Source: Lelliottia amnigena (lineage in GTDB: Bacteria; Pseudomonadota; Gammaproteobacteria; Enterobacterales; Enterobacteriaceae). From it: a stretch of DNA of 64,000 nucleotides. The position numbers were made by a program, and so were the translations under genes. The stretch spans positions 2,542,001 through 2,606,000 of the forward strand of contig LR134135.1 of assembly GCA_900635465.1 (NCBI GenBank), read 5' to 3'. Shown one piece after another: positions 9,861 through 20,338 of the stretch; position 1 is the stretch's first letter, and each line of letters opens with the position of its first letter. The notes under the pieces were generated by a model. That model was not told the origin of the DNA, did no database searches, and worked only from the letters and a program-made list of their open reading frames with translations.

Positions 9861-10502
9861 TTACTGCTTCGCGCCTTCGACTGCTTCGCGCGCCAGTTTG
9901 GTGATGCGATCCCAGTCGCCCGCTTCCAGCGCATCCGCCGGAACCAGCCAGGAACCACCGATACACAGAACGCTTTTCAGCGCCAGGTAATCGCGGTAGT
10001 TTGCCGGCGAGATGCCGCCAGTCGGGCAGAAACGCACCTGAGAGAACGGGCCTGCAATCGCCTGCAGCGCTTTAGTGCCGCCGTTTGCTTCCGCCGGGAA
10101 GAATTTGAACTCTTTAAGACCGTAGTCCATACCCAGCATCAGTTCAGAAACCGTGCTGATCCCAGGAATTAACGGGATAGAACCTTCTGTTGCTGCTTTC
10201 AGCAGTGGCTCAGTCAGGCCCGGGCTGATGGCAAACTGCGCGCCCGCTTCCGTCACTTCAGCCAGCTGCTGTGGATTCAGCACGGTACCGGCACCAATAA
10301 TTGCATCAGGCACTTCCTTCGCAATGGCGCGGATGGCATCCATCGCGCATGGCGTACGTAGCGTCACTTCCAGAACACGAACCCCACCTGCAACCAGCGC
10401 TTTCGCCATCGGAACGGCGTGCTCCAGTTTATTCACCACGATAACCGGCACTACAGGACCGGTTGTCAGGATTGCTTCCGCACTTGTTTTCCAGTTTTTC
10501 AT
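9861..10502 (-). CDS. eda: KHG/KDPG aldolase Eda
   Basis: 213 residues, the E. coli length. Class I aldolase that splits 2-keto-3-deoxy-6-phosphogluconate into pyruvate and glyceraldehyde-3-phosphate. The Schiff-base lysine K133 ([14 protein letters not shown]) and the catalytic E45 (VLEVTLRT) are at their canonical positions. It lies 39 bp downstream of edd in the same direction, forming the Entner-Doudoroff operon. Besides sugar acids, Eda also handles KDPG released by pectin breakdown, which ties in with the GH105/GPH operon at 34.6-37.4 kb. Confidence 0.96.
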   Translation of the reverse strand: MKNWKTSAEAILTTGPVVPVIVVNKLEHAVPMAKALVAGGVRVLEVTLRTPCAMDAIRAIAKEVPDAIIGAGTVLNPQQLAEVTEAGAQFAISPGLTEPLLKAATEGSIPLIPGISTVSELMLGMDYGLKEFKFFPAEANGGTKALQAIAGPFSQVRFCPTGGISPANYRDYLALKSVLCIGGSWLVPADALEAGDWDRITKLAREAVEGAKQ

Positions 10503-10541
10503 CAGTGTTTTTCTCTCGCCAGATCGATAATTCTTGTCGTC

Positions 10542-12352
10542 TTAAAACGTAATACAGGTCGCACCCTGTTCAGCGCCGGAAAGTTTCTCGCGCAGCGCAC
10601 TGAACATTTCGCGCCCTGTTCCCACACGCGACGCGCTCAGGTCAGGAATATGCGGCTTACGGGCTTCAAGTTCGGCTTCATCCACCAGCAGGGTCAATTC
10701 GCCTGTCTGGCCATTCACGCGGATGATGTCGCCATCGCGGACTTTCGCCAGCAATCCACCATCATAGGCTTCGGGCGTGACGTGAATCGCTGATGGCACT
10801 TTACCTGATGCGCCAGACAGTCGTCCATCGGTGACCAACGCAATTTTGAAACAGCGGTCCAATAATACACCAAGTGGCGGCATAAGTTTATGTAATTCTG
10901 GCATGCCGTTCGCTTTTGGTCCCTGATGACGCACCACCACCACGCAATCTTTGTTTAACAGTCCCGCTTCGAAAGCAGGCAAAACATCGTGCTGGCTTTC
11001 AAAAATAATGGCCGGCGCTTCCACCACCTGGTTTTCAACCGGCACCGCAGACGTCTTCATGACCGCGCGACCAAGATTTCCGCTCAGCACCTTGGTGCCG
11101 CCATGGCGGGAGAAGGGTTTATCAAACGTCGCGATAACGGCCTCATCGAGAGGCTCACGCGCACCGTCGCGCCAGTCCAGTTCGCCGTTATTCAGCCACG
11201 GTTCCATGGTGTAGCGCTGCAGGCCAAAGCCCGCAACGGTGTTAACATCTTCGTGCAGCAGACCGCCTTTCAGCAGCTCGCGGATCAGAACCGGTACACC
11301 GCCTGCCGCCTGGAAGTGGTTGATGTCTGCCGGGCCGTTCGGGTAGAGACGCGCCATCAGCGGAACCACATCGGAAAGCTCAGAGAAGTCATCCCAGTTA
11401 ATCAGAATGCCTGCCGCGCGTGCCATCGCCACCAAATGCATGGTGTGGTTCGTTGACCCGCCCGTCGCCAGCAACGCGACAATACCGTTCACCACCACTT
11501 TTCGTCAACCATTTTGCCGAGCGGCATCCACTCGTTTCCGTTGCCGGTCAAACGCGTGACCTGACGCGCTGCCGCTTCAGTCAGCGCCTGGCGCAGCGGA
11601 GCATCCGGCTGAATGAACGATGAACCCGGCAACTGCATACCCATAAATTCCACGACCATCTGATTGGTGTTGGCCGTGCCGTAGAAGGTACAGGTGCCCG
11701 GTGCGTGATAAGAGGCCGCTTCTGCTTCAAGCAGGGCAATACGATCGGCTTTGCCCTCGGCATAAAGCTGACGAATACGCACCTTTTCTTTGTTCGGCAG
11801 GCCGCTCGCCATCGGGCCAGACGGCACGAAAATAGCCGGTAAATGGCCGAATGAGAGCGCGGCCATCGCCAGACCTGGGACGATTTTATCGCAGACGCCC
11901 AGGTATAACGCGCCATCGAACATGTTGTGCGACAAACCGACCGCTGCTGACATGGCAATGATTTCGCGGCTCAGCAGTGACAGCTCCATGCCGTCCTGCC
12001 CCTGCGTGACACCGTCGCACATGGCCGGAACGCCGCCTGCGACTTGCCCGACTGCGTTGGCGCTGTGCAGCGCTTTACGGATGATCTCCGGATAGTGTTC
12101 GTAGGGTTGATGCGCGGACAGCATGTCGTTGTAAGAGGTGATAATCGCAATATTGTTACGGAGCATGCTTTTCAGCGACGCTTTATCTTCTGGCTGACAG
12201 GCAGCAAACCCGTGGGCCAGATTACCGCAGGCCAGTTGGGAGCGATGTACCGTGTCGGTTTTGGCCTGCTGGATGCGGGCGAGATAGGCAGAACGTGTCT
12301 TTTCCGAGCGTTCGATAATACGCTGTGTTACCCGTAACATTACTGGATTCAT
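10542..12352 (-). pseudogene. edd: 6-phosphogluconate dehydratase Edd, one frameshift as read
   Basis: [4Fe-4S] dehydratase of the IlvD/Edd family, converting 6-phosphogluconate to KDPG. Two abutting frames cover the whole protein: [16 protein letters not shown] through GKMVDEK, then [20 protein letters not shown] to the C-terminus. One base is missing in the A-run complementary to T 11499-11502. Restoring it gives 603 residues, exactly the E. coli length, with cluster-ligand regions such as [15 protein letters not shown] intact. First gene of edd-eda. Upstream lie a zwf terminator, a GntR-like operator (12546-12561) and two TTAACAAGG direct repeats. Confidence 0.93.
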
Positions 12353-12388
12353 AAAGGGCTCCTCAAATTTATCTGTCCGTGCTCATGG

Positions 12389-12419
12389 TTAACAAGGTGA
12401 TGCGCATGTATTAACAAGG
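12389..12419. repeat. Direct repeats TTAACAAGG upstream of edd
   Basis: TTAACAAGG occurs at 12389-12397 and 12411-12419, with starts 22 bp apart (two helical turns), 37-67 bp before the edd start. The spacing would suit a regulator binding one face of the helix. No known site is assigned. Confidence 0.4.
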
Positions 12420-12473
12420 CTGAAACGCTTGTGGTCAGGAGCTCAGGGGCAAAATCACTGAGGCTAGTGTAAT

Positions 12474-12508
12474 AAAAAAAGCTCCGTGGGTGAATCCACA
12501 CGGAGCTT
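12474..12508 (-). terminator. zwf terminator
   Basis: On the minus strand AAGCTCCGTG-type arms (12479-12488 with 12499-12508) form a perfect 10-bp stem followed by a U-run (A 12474-12480 on the plus strand). It lies 79 bases after the zwf stop and before edd. Confidence 0.85.
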
Positions 12509-12545
12509 AAATGCTTAAAAATTGTGCCACAATCTGTGTTAGATC

Positions 12546-12561
12546 ATGTTACCGGTAAAAT
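12546..12561. promoter_or_regulatory. GntR-like operator between zwf and edd
   Basis: ATGTTACCGGTAAAAT departs from the palindromic gluconate-repressor motif ATGTTA-N4-TAACAT at one base. GntR represses edd-eda in E. coli. The site is 194 bp before the edd start and upstream of the zwf terminator hairpin. Confidence 0.55.
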
Positions 12562-12586
12562 AACCTCTTAGGATTATCCGCCAGCA

Positions 12587-14062
12587 TTACTCAAACTCGT
12601 TCCAGGAGCGGCCGTCACGGGTGATCATCGCGACAGACGCCACAGGTCCCCAGGTGCCTGCCTGATACGGTTTAGGCGCATCCTGATCGGCGGCCCACGC
12701 TTCCGTAATGGAGTCGACCCATTTCCATGCCTCTTCAACTTCATCGCGACGCACAAACAGCGCCTGGATACCGCGCATGGTTTCCAGCAGCAAACGCTCG
12801 TACGCATCGGCAAGGTGCGTTTCATTGAAGGTTTCGGAGTAGCTCAGATCCAATTTGGTGGTCTGCAGGTTGTGCTTGTGATCCAGCCCCGGCACTTTGT
12901 TCAGAACCTGAATATCGACACCTTCGTCAGGCTGCAAGCGGATGGTCAGCTTGTTCTGCGGCAGTTCTTGCCAGGACTCTTTGAACAAATTCAGCTCTGG
13001 ATTTTTGAAATATACCACCACTTCGGAACATTTCGTCGGCAGGCGTTTCCCGGTGCGCAAATAGAACGGGACACCCGCCCAGCGCCAGTTATCGATATCC
13101 ACGCGAATGGCAACAAAGGTCTCGGTGTTGCTGGACTTATTCGCGCCCTCTTCTTCCAGATAGCCCGGTACTTTTTTACCCTGCGCAAAGCCAGCGGTGT
13201 ACTGCCCACGAACGGTCTTCTCACGCACGTTCGAGCGATCGATACGGCGCAGCGACTTGAGGACTTTCACCTTCTCATCACGGATGTTATCCGCTGAAAG
13301 GTCAGACGGCGGAGACATCGCAATCATGCACAGAATTTGCAGAAGGTGGTTTTGGATCATGTCGCGCATCTGACCGGCCTGGTCGAAATAGCCCCAACGG
13401 CCTTCGATGCCCACTTCCTCGGCCACGGTGATTTCGACGTGATCGATAGTGCGGTTATCCCAGTTATTGGCAAACAGGGAGTTAGCAAAACGCAGCGCCA
13501 GCAGGTTCAGTACCGTCTCTTTGCCGAGATAGTGGTCGATACGATAGACCTGACACTCTTCGAAATATTCGCCCACCTGATCGTTGATTTCGCGTGACGT
13601 CGCCAGCGAGGTTCCCAGCGGTTTTTCCATCACCACACGCGCTGGTTTTGCGTTGAGTTTCGCTTCACCCAGGCCTTTGCAGATCGCACCAAACGTACTT
13701 GGCGGCATGGCAAAATAGTTGATCGTTACGCGATTTTCCTGGTCAAGCATCTCACCGAGGCGTCCGAACGCGGTGGTATCGTTGACATCCAGGTTGCAGA
13801 AATCAAGACGACCGCTCAGCGTATCCCATAAACTTTCATCAATTTTCTCTTTCATGAAAGTCTCGATCGCTTCGCGCACCACTTTGGTGTAAGCGTCTTT
13901 GTCCCAGTCAGCGCGACCCACGCCCAGGATGCGGGTATCCGGGTGAATCTGGCCTGCTTTTTCCAGTTGATACAGGGAAGGCAGCAATTTACGGCGTGCA
14001 AGATCGCCTTTCGCGCCGAAAATGACCAGGTCACATGCCTGGGCTGTTTGCGTTACCGCCAT
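12587..14062 (-). CDS. zwf: Glucose-6-phosphate 1-dehydrogenase Zwf
   Basis: 491 residues, the E. coli length. First enzyme of the oxidative pentose phosphate pathway; makes NADPH and feeds 6-phosphogluconate to Edd. The NADP-binding loop [12 protein letters not shown] begins at residue 15, EKPLG lies at 146-150, and the substrate/catalytic signature RIDHYLGKE at 174-182. The ATG at 14062 follows an AGGAGAATG ribosome site. Upstream, a HexR palindrome overlaps the expected start of transcription and a MarA/SoxS-type box lies further up, which fits control by carbon flux and oxidative stress. Confidence 0.97.
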   Translation of the reverse strand: MAVTQTAQACDLVIFGAKGDLARRKLLPSLYQLEKAGQIHPDTRILGVGRADWDKDAYTKVVREAIETFMKEKIDESLWDTLSGRLDFCNLDVNDTTAFGRLGEMLDQENRVTINYFAMPPSTFGAICKGLGEAKLNAKPARVVMEKPLGTSLATSREINDQVGEYFEECQVYRIDHYLGKETVLNLLALRFANSLFANNWDNRTIDHVEITVAEEVGIEGRWGYFDQAGQMRDMIQNHLLQILCMIAMSPPSDLSADNIRDEKVKVLKSLRRIDRSNVREKTVRGQYTAGFAQGKKVPGYLEEEGANKSSNTETFVAIRVDIDNWRWAGVPFYLRTGKRLPTKCSEVVVYFKNPELNLFKESWQELPQNKLTIRLQPDEGVDIQVLNKVPGLDHKHNLQTTKLDLSYSETFNETHLADAYERLLLETMRGIQALFVRRDEVEEAWKWVDSITEAWAADQDAPKPYQAGTWGPVASVAMITRDGRSWNEFE

Positions 14063-14108
14063 GTCATTCTCCTCAGTTGGATTCCCTGGTGCTTATGCCA
14101 GGATATCG

Positions 14109-14125
14109 TTGTAATTTTATTACAA
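14109..14125. promoter_or_regulatory. HexR operator at the zwf promoter
   Basis: TTGTAATTTTATTACAA is a perfect 7-bp inverted repeat with a 3-bp centre and fits the HexR motif TGTAAT-N3-ATTACA. It lies four bases downstream of a TACAGT -10 candidate (14129-14134, minus strand), where bound HexR would block zwf transcription. hexR is the divergent neighbour. Confidence 0.82.
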
Positions 14126-14165
14126 CGCACTGTACTGCTTTTACGTCATTCCCGAAACCATTTGC

Positions 14166-14184
14166 GCTTATCCTCACGTGCGAT
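14166..14184 (-). promoter_or_regulatory. MarA/SoxS/Rob box of zwf
   Basis: The minus strand reads ATCGCACGTGAGGATAAGC, nearly the same as the known E. coli zwf soxbox/marbox region, in the same place upstream of the promoter. Confidence 0.6.
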
Positions 14185-14419
14185 AACGCGTTTTTTCGCT
14201 CATTATGCGTTTCAGTTAGGGGAATAAGGATGAAACCGCTGAATCTTTGTTCGACCTGATTTTGCCAAAACTCGACAGCGATCAAGTAATGAAAAAAAAC
14301 AACAACTTTTGATGTCGTTAATTAGCCCTCGGCCAGGCCAGAGGGGTATATTCTTCCTCATTAGAATCACGATTTCTTCTATTAATGAAATCGCTTCCAC
14401 ACGTGAGCGCCTTGTCATA

Positions 14420-15289
14420 ATGAACATGCTGGAAAAAATCCAGTTTCAACTGGAACACCTTAGCAAATCCGAGCGGAAAGTGGCTGAAGTTATTCTCGCC
14501 TCCCCTGCTCAGGCCATTCATTCAAGCATCGCCACGCTGGCACAAGAATCCGGTGTGAGCGAGCCCACCGTAAACCGGTTTTGCCGCAGTCTGGAGACGC
14601 GTGGTTTTCCTGATTTTAAACTGCATCTGGCGCAAAGTCTGGCAAACGGCACGCCTTATGTAAATCGCAATGTCGACGAAGATGACAGCGTTGAAGCCTA
14701 CACCGGTAAAATTTTCGAATCGGCGATGGCGACGCTCGATCACGTCCGCCAGTCGCTGGACAGAGCCTCAGTCAATCGCGCCGTGGATTTGCTCACCCAG
14801 GCGAAAAAGATTGCCTTCTTTGGCCTTGGCTCATCGGCCGCAGTCGCGCATGATGCGATGAACAAATTTTTCCGTTTTAACGTGCCGGTTATCTATTCTG
14901 ATGACATCGTCCTGCAACGCATGAGCTGTATGAATTGTAATGAGGATGATGTGGTCGTGCTTATCTCGCACACAGGGCGGACCAAAAGTCTGGTAGAACT
15001 GGCGCAGTTAGCGCGTGAAAACGATGCCATGGTCATCGCAATCACCACAGCCGGCACCCCACTGGCACGAGAAGCCACTTTAGCCATAACGCTCGACGTA
15101 CCGGAAGATACGGACGTCTACATGCCAATGGTGTCCAGACTGGCGCAATTAACCGTCATTGACGTGCTGGCAACCGGTTTTACGCTGCGTCGTGGAGCGA
15201 AATTCCGAGATAACTTGAAGCGGGTCAAAGAAGCGCTTAAGGAATCGCGTTTTGATAAAGAGTTGCTCATTAAGGGCGATGTACCCTAA
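14420..15289 (+). CDS. hexR: HexR, RpiR-family repressor of central carbon genes
   Basis: 289 residues, the E. coli HexR (YebK) length. An N-terminal RpiR-type helix-turn-helix domain covers residues 1-77 (SEPTVNRFCRSLETRGFPDF) and a C-terminal SIS sugar-phosphate-binding domain covers about 120-250 (KIAFFGLGSSAAVAHDAMNK; VVVLISHTGRTKSLVELA). KDPG is the known effector that releases it from DNA. The ATG at 14420 (MNMLEKIQ) matches E. coli; the in-frame upstream region does not look like protein. Divergent from zwf, which it probably represses through the palindrome at 14109-14125. Confidence 0.95.
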   Translation: MNMLEKIQFQLEHLSKSERKVAEVILASPAQAIHSSIATLAQESGVSEPTVNRFCRSLETRGFPDFKLHLAQSLANGTPYVNRNVDEDDSVEAYTGKIFESAMATLDHVRQSLDRASVNRAVDLLTQAKKIAFFGLGSSAAVAHDAMNKFFRFNVPVIYSDDIVLQRMSCMNCNEDDVVVLISHTGRTKSLVELAQLARENDAMVIAITTAGTPLAREATLAITLDVPEDTDVYMPMVSRLAQLTVIDVLATGFTLRRGAKFRDNLKRVKEALKESRFDKELLIKGDVP

Positions 15290-15395
15290 ATGATGTTATA
15301 AGGTTGTTACTTTTTTCGGTATTCGGTAAGTTTCTACACAGCGCCGAATCAATGTTCACGCAACACCAAAGTTGTTTCAGTCAACGGAGTATTAC

Positions 15396-16839
15396 ATGTC
15401 CAGAAGGCTTCGCAGAACCAAGATCGTTACCACCTTAGGTCCGGCTACTGACCGCGATAATAACCTCGAGAAAATTATTGCCGCAGGCGCCAACGTGGTA
15501 CGCATGAACTTCTCTCACGGTACACCAGAAGACCACAAATTACGTGCAGACAAAGTCCGTGAGATCGCGGCTAAACTGGGGCGTCACGTGGCTATCCTCG
15601 GTGACCTGCAGGGTCCGAAGATCCGCGTGTCGACATTTAAAGAAGGTAAAGTTTTCCTCAATATCGGCGACAAGTTCCTCCTGGATGCCAACCTGGGTAA
15701 AGGTGAAGGCGACAAAGAGAGAGTCGGCATTGACTATAAAGGTCTGCCCGCTGACGTTGTGCCGGGCGATATCCTGCTGCTGGATGATGGTCGCGTACAG
15801 CTGAAAGTGCTGGAAGTTCAGGGCATGAAAGTGTTCACCGAAGTCACCGTGGGCGGCCCACTGTCGAACAACAAAGGCATCAATAAACTGGGCGGCGGCC
15901 TGTCTGCAGAAGCGCTGACTGAGAAAGATAAGGCTGACATCATCACCGCCGCGCAAATCGGCGTCGACTATCTGGCTGTCTCCTTCCCGCGCTGCGGCGA
16001 GGACCTGAATTATGCACGCCGTCTGGCACGCGATGCAGGCTGCGATGCCAAAATCGTCGCGAAAGTCGAACGTGCAGAAGCCGTGTGCAGCCAGGACGCT
16101 ATGGATGATGTGATTCTGGCCTCTGACGTAGTGATGGTGGCGCGTGGCGATCTGGGTGTTGAAATTGGCGACCCGGAACTCGTTGGGATCCAGAAAGCGC
16201 TGATTCGCCGTGCGCGTCAGCTGAATCGCTCGGTGATCACCGCGACTCAGATGATGGAGTCAATGATCACCAATCCAATGCCAACGCGTGCAGAAGTGAT
16301 GGACGTGGCAAACGCCGTGCTGGATGGGACCGATGCCGTGATGCTCTCGGCGGAAACCGCAGCGGGTCAATATCCTGCTGAAACCGTTGCTGCCATGGCG
16401 CGTGTTTGCCTGGGCGCTGGAGAAGATCCCAAGCATTAACGTGTCTAAGCACCGCCTGGATATTCAGTTCGACAATGTGGAAGAAGCGATTTCCATGTCC
16501 GCGATGTACGCGGCGAACCATCTGAAAGGCGTAACCGCCATCATTACCATGACGGAATCAGGCCGTACGGCGCTCATGACGTCACGTATCAGCTCTGGTC
16601 TGCCTATCTTCGCCATGTCCCGCCACGAGCGCACGCTGAACCTGACGACGCTGTACCGTGGCGTCACGCCAGTGTACTTCGACAGCACCAGTGATGGCGT
16701 TGCTGCTGCTAACGATGCCGTTAACTTGCTGCGAGACAAAGGCTACCTGGTGTCCGGCGATATCGTTATTGTCACCCAAGGCGACGTAATGAGCACCATT
16801 GGCTCAACAAACACGACGCGTGTCATGACCGTCGAGTAA
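15396..16839 (+). pseudogene. pykA: Pyruvate kinase II PykA, one frameshift as read
   Basis: Converts phosphoenolpyruvate and ADP to pyruvate and ATP; the AMP-activated isozyme. The N-terminal barrel ([21 protein letters not shown]), the Mg/K site [12 protein letters not shown] and the signature [11 protein letters not shown] are intact. The frame breaks near 16417-16421 (CLGA then GEDPKH); removing one base resumes [14 protein letters not shown] to the end and gives 480 residues, exactly the E. coli length. The ATG at 15396 follows an ACGGAG ribosome site. Located 106 bp after hexR, same strand. Confidence 0.93.
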
Positions 16840-16860
16840 ATGCGTTAGCTGCCGCGCATA

Positions 16861-16889
16861 AAAAAATCCCCCGTTTCCGGGGATTTTTT
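16861..16889. terminator. Bidirectional terminator between pykA and lpxM
   Basis: AAAAAATCCCC and GGGGATTTTTT flank a short loop. It ends pykA and overlaps the lpxM stop codon on the other strand. Confidence 0.85.
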
Positions 16890-17861
16890 ATTTCTTCGGA
16901 TATAACTCTTTGCGTTTGTAAGGCTCTTTTTCGCCTGGCTTACGCGTTTTCAGTAGTTTGAGGATCCAGGTGTACTGCCCCAGATGCGGCCCCACCAGAA
17001 TTTCGACCTCTTCATTCATGCGACGCGCAATCGTATGATCGTCTGCGGTGAGCAAATCATCCATCGGCGGGCGGACTTCAATGGTCAGTCGATGCGTTTT
17101 CCCATCGTAGACCGGGAAGAGAGGTATGACGCGGGCCGCCACACACTTTCATTAAGCGGCCTATCGCGGGGCAGCGTCGCTTTATAAGTGGCAAAGAAAT
17201 CAACGAATTCGCTGTGCTCAGCGCCATGATCCTGGTCCGGCAAATAGTAACCCCAATATCCCTGACGAACAGATTTGATAAAGGGTTTAATCCCGTCGTT
17301 ACGCGCATGCAAACGCCCACCGAAGCGGCGGCGTACTGTGTTCCACACGTAATCGAAAATCTTGTTGCCCTGGTTATGGAACATCGCCGCCATCTTCTGG
17401 CCCTGCGACGCCATTAGCATCGCGGGAATATCCACCGCCCAGCCGTGCGGCACCAGAAAAATCACTTTCTCATCGTTGCGACGCATCTCCTCGATGATTT
17501 CCAGCCCTTTCCAGTCGACGCGATTGATCACTTTTTCGGGTCCGCGTAACGCCAGTTCCCCCATCATCGCCATCGCCTGCGGCGCAGTGGTGAACATGAC
17601 ATCAATAATCGCTTCGCGTTCGGCGTCGGTTTTTTCCGGGAAACAGTAGTACAGGTTGATCTGTGCGCGGCGACGGGCGCTTTTTCCCAATCGACCGGCA
17701 AGTAAACCTATTTTACCCAGTAAAGGATCGCGCACAGCGGCGGGAAGTAAGGCGATGCCAGCAAAGGCGTAGACACCGAGCCAGGCCCCCCAGTGGCGCG
17801 GATGGCGAAAGGATTTCTCAAACTCGGGAATGTATTCAATATTGTTTTTTTGGGTTTCCAT
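16888..17861 (-). pseudogene. lpxM: Lipid A myristoyltransferase LpxM (MsbB), two frameshifts as read
   Basis: Inner-membrane acyltransferase adding the last (myristoyl) chain to Kdo2-lipid A. The first 240 residues are continuous (FRHPRHWGAWLGVYAF, YCFPEKTDAEREAI, VFLVPHGWAVDIP-type acyltransferase block, YLPDQDHG). Extra bases in the G/C runs at 17168-17171 and near 17137-17141 shift the frame twice. Removing both restores ATLPAIGRLMKVC and the C-terminus RVIPLFPVYDGKTHRLTIE to KELYPKK, for 323 residues, exactly the E. coli length. If real, the change would truncate the enzyme and give penta-acylated lipid A; sequencing error is more likely. Confidence 0.9.
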
Positions 17862-17935
17862 GCTGGTTCCAGGGTCTGGTGACGCACAAAATAATAATGA
17901 GGTAGTTTAGCGAGGCAGGCTCAAAGGCACAAAAG

Positions 17936-17964
17936 AAAAAGCCGGCGCATGTTCGCACCGGCTT
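17936..17964 (-). terminator. mepM terminator
   Basis: GCCGGTGC / GCGCCGGC stem on the minus strand (17941-17962) followed by a U-run from A 17936-17940, just past the mepM stop. Confidence 0.8.
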
Positions 17965-17981
17965 TTCAAAACGCGATAAAA

Positions 17982-19301
17982 CTAGTCGAAACGCAGTTGC
18001 GGCATCACTTCTTTCACCTGTGCCAGGTAATCGCTGCGATCTTTACCGGTCAGCCCTTCGGTACGCGGCAATTTAGCCGTCAACGGGTTAACCGCCTGCT
18101 GGTTAATCCACACTTCATAGTGCAGATGTGGCCCCGTTGAGCGTCCGGTATTGCCTGAAAGCGCAATGCGGTCGCCGCGTTTCACCTTCTGACCCGGCTG
18201 AACCAGCAGTTTACGCAGGTGCATGTAGCGGGTGGTGTAGGTGCGACCGTGACGAACGGCAACGTAATACCCTGCCGCGCCGCTGCGTTTAGCAATCACT
18301 ACTTCACCATCACCCACCGAGAGCACTGGCGTGCCTTGCGGCATCGCGAAGTCAACACCACGGTGTGGCGCGACGCGTCCCGTCACCGGGTTCAGACGGC
18401 GTGGATTAAAGTTGGAGGAAATTCGGAATTGCTTCGACGTTGGGAAACGCAGGAATCCTTTAGCCAGCCCGGTCCCGTTACGGTCGTAGAACTTGCCGTC
18501 TTCTGCGCGAATCGCGTAATAATCTTTACCGTCAGAGCGTAAACGTACGCCCATCAGTTGGCTCTGCTCGCGCTTGCCGTCCAGCATTTCGCGGGACATC
18601 AAAATAGAAAACTCGTCGCCTTTTTTCAGTTTGCGGAAATCCATCTGCCACTGCATCGCTTTGATGACGGAGCTGATTTCACCGCTGGTTAAGCCGGCGT
18701 CACGGGCGCTGGCCACAAAACTGCCGCCAACGGTACCTTTCAACACGCTATTAACCCAGTCGCCCTGCTGCATTTCACTGGTCATCTTGAAACCGTTTCC
18801 AGCACGATCGTAGGTACGGGTTTCGCGACGGGAGACTTCCCAGGTCAGGCGCTGTAAATCGCCGTCGTTAGTCAGTGTCCAGGAGAGCTGTTGACCAATT
18901 TTTAGGTTGCGTAATTCTTTATCTGAGGCAGCAAGCTGGCTGATATCGCCCATCTCAATGCCGTACTGATTCAATACGCTGCTGAGTGTATCCCCTGTCG
19001 AAACGACGTATTCATGGATACCGGCTTCATTTGCGGTTTTGTCATCCAGCTCATCCTGAGGGATCGCTTCATCTTCCTGCGGAGCCTGATCGATGGGCTC
19101 GCTGGCTTCAGGTAACAACGAGCGGATTTCACTCTTTTCCAGCTCGATGGTTTTAACGATAGGGGCTGAATGCGGGTGGTACACATAGGGCCGCCAGACG
19201 GCGACCGCTAAAGTGAGAACTGTAAGAGACCCCAGCATGACGCGGTGGGGTCTAGGCAGATTGTTAAATGCCAGGGCGACAGAGCGGGCTATCTGTTGCA
19301 C
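17982..19301 (-). CDS. mepM: MepM murein DD-endopeptidase (YebA)
   Basis: 439 residues. A single N-terminal membrane anchor (VMLGSLTVLTLAVAVW) is followed by a LysM/OapA-type region (YVVSTGDTLSSVLNQYG) and a C-terminal M23 lysostaphin-like zinc peptidase domain. Zinc ligands are H313 and D317 in HRGVDFA and H394 in HLHYEVW, with catalytic H392. MepM cuts D-Ala-mDAP cross-links to let new murein be inserted during elongation. The start is 15 bases after the znuA stop on the same strand, so it may be co-transcribed with znuA. Confidence 0.95.
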   Translation of the reverse strand: MQQIARSVALAFNNLPRPHRVMLGSLTVLTLAVAVWRPYVYHPHSAPIVKTIELEKSEIRSLLPEASEPIDQAPQEDEAIPQDELDDKTANEAGIHEYVVSTGDTLSSVLNQYGIEMGDISQLAASDKELRNLKIGQQLSWTLTNDGDLQRLTWEVSRRETRTYDRAGNGFKMTSEMQQGDWVNSVLKGTVGGSFVASARDAGLTSGEISSVIKAMQWQMDFRKLKKGDEFSILMSREMLDGKREQSQLMGVRLRSDGKDYYAIRAEDGKFYDRNGTGLAKGFLRFPTSKQFRISSNFNPRRLNPVTGRVAPHRGVDFAMPQGTPVLSVGDGEVVIAKRSGAAGYYVAVRHGRTYTTRYMHLRKLLVQPGQKVKRGDRIALSGNTGRSTGPHLHYEVWINQQAVNPLTAKLPRTEGLTGKDRSDYLAQVKEVMPQLRFD

Positions 19302-19316
19302 GTATTCACTTCCTCG

Positions 19317-20261
19317 TTAATCTCCTTTCAGGCAGCTTGAATACTGGTTCGCCAATTGGCTGAGAAACTGCGAATAGCTCGTTTTACTCAACGTAATATT
19401 GGTTCCAAGCGGGTCCAGGGTTCCCATGCGCACGGAAGTTCCCCGGGCCACGGCTTCAACGACCGCTGGCCTGAACTGTGGCTCAGCAAAAACGCATGTC
19501 GCTTTTTGCTCAACCAACTGTGTTCTTATTTCATGTAAACGCTGCGCACCAGGTTGAATTTCCGGGTTGACGGTGAAATGCCCCAGCGGGGTCAGACCGT
19601 AGTGTTTTTCATAGTAGCCATAAGCATCATGAAAAACGAAATACCCTTTTCCTTTCAACGGTGCGAGCTCGTTACCAACCTGCTTATCGGTTGCGGCTAA
19701 TTGTGCCTCAAAATCTTTCAGGTTGGCGTCTAGTTTGGCTCGACTTTGCGGCATAAGTTCCACTAATTTATCGTGGATTGCAACCGCTGAGAGCCGCGCT
19801 ATCTCTGGAGAAAGCCAAAGATGCATGTTGTACTCACCGTGATGGTGATGGTCGTCACCTTTTTCACCTTCACCATGGTTGTGCCCTTCATCATGATCGT
19901 CGTCATCTGACCCTTTCATGAGCAGCGGTTTCACACCGGCAAGTGCGGCGATGGTGACCTTTTTCTGCTCAGGAGTCTGGCTCGCGGATTTCTGCATGAA
20001 CGCTTCCATCTCCGGACCAATCCACACCACTAAGTCCGCGTTCTGTAAGCGTTTTGCATCAGATGGACGCAGTGAATAGTCATGTTCTGAAGCACCGTCA
20101 GGCAGCAATACCTGCGTTTCAGTGACGCCATCGGCGATGGCAGAGGCGATAAATCCCAGCGGCTTAAGCGAAGCGACAACGGCGGCGTTAACATCTTGTG
20201 CTGCGCTACCCCAAAGGGCAGCGGATAATGCTGCGAAAAGAAGCGTATTTTTATGTAACAT
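19317..20261 (-). CDS. znuA: ZnuA periplasmic zinc-binding protein
   Basis: 314 residues with a signal peptide ([20 protein letters not shown]). Zinc ligands are in the expected contexts: H60 (DGASEHDY), H147 (NMHLWLS) and a later [12 protein letters not shown]. The charged His-rich loop at about 118-143 ([14 protein letters not shown] onward) is typical of ZnuA and may act as a zinc chaperone or sensor. The ATG at 20261 is chosen because the signal peptide begins there; the frame stays open upstream only by chance, through the promoter region. Divergent from znuCB across a Zur box. Confidence 0.95.
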   Translation of the reverse strand: MLHKNTLLFAALSAALWGSAAQDVNAAVVASLKPLGFIASAIADGVTETQVLLPDGASEHDYSLRPSDAKRLQNADLVVWIGPEMEAFMQKSASQTPEQKKVTIAALAGVKPLLMKGSDDDDHDEGHNHGEGEKGDDHHHHGEYNMHLWLSPEIARLSAVAIHDKLVELMPQSRAKLDANLKDFEAQLAATDKQVGNELAPLKGKGYFVFHDAYGYYEKHYGLTPLGHFTVNPEIQPGAQRLHEIRTQLVEQKATCVFAEPQFRPAVVEAVARGTSVRMGTLDPLGTNITLSKTSYSQFLSQLANQYSSCLKGD

Positions 20262-20291
20262 AATGCAACTTATGATCGTAATGAATGAGTT

Positions 20292-20312
20292 GAATGTGAT
20301 ATTATAACATTC
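20292..20312. promoter_or_regulatory. Zur box between znuA and znuCB
   Basis: GAATGTGATA and TATAACATTC arms surround a central T, near-identical to the E. coli znu operator. Zur bound with zinc would shut off both divergent promoters. Confidence 0.9.
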
Positions 20313-20338
20313 GATGACTTCTGCAAGCTTAAATTGAC

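Larger units (their letters stand above)
14063..14419. other. zwf-hexR divergent intergenic region
   Basis: 357 bp holding the zwf promoter, HexR palindrome and marbox (listed separately). The hexR-proximal half contains an A-rich stretch (14289-14300). No ORF or RNA gene is recognised in it. Confidence 0.7.
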
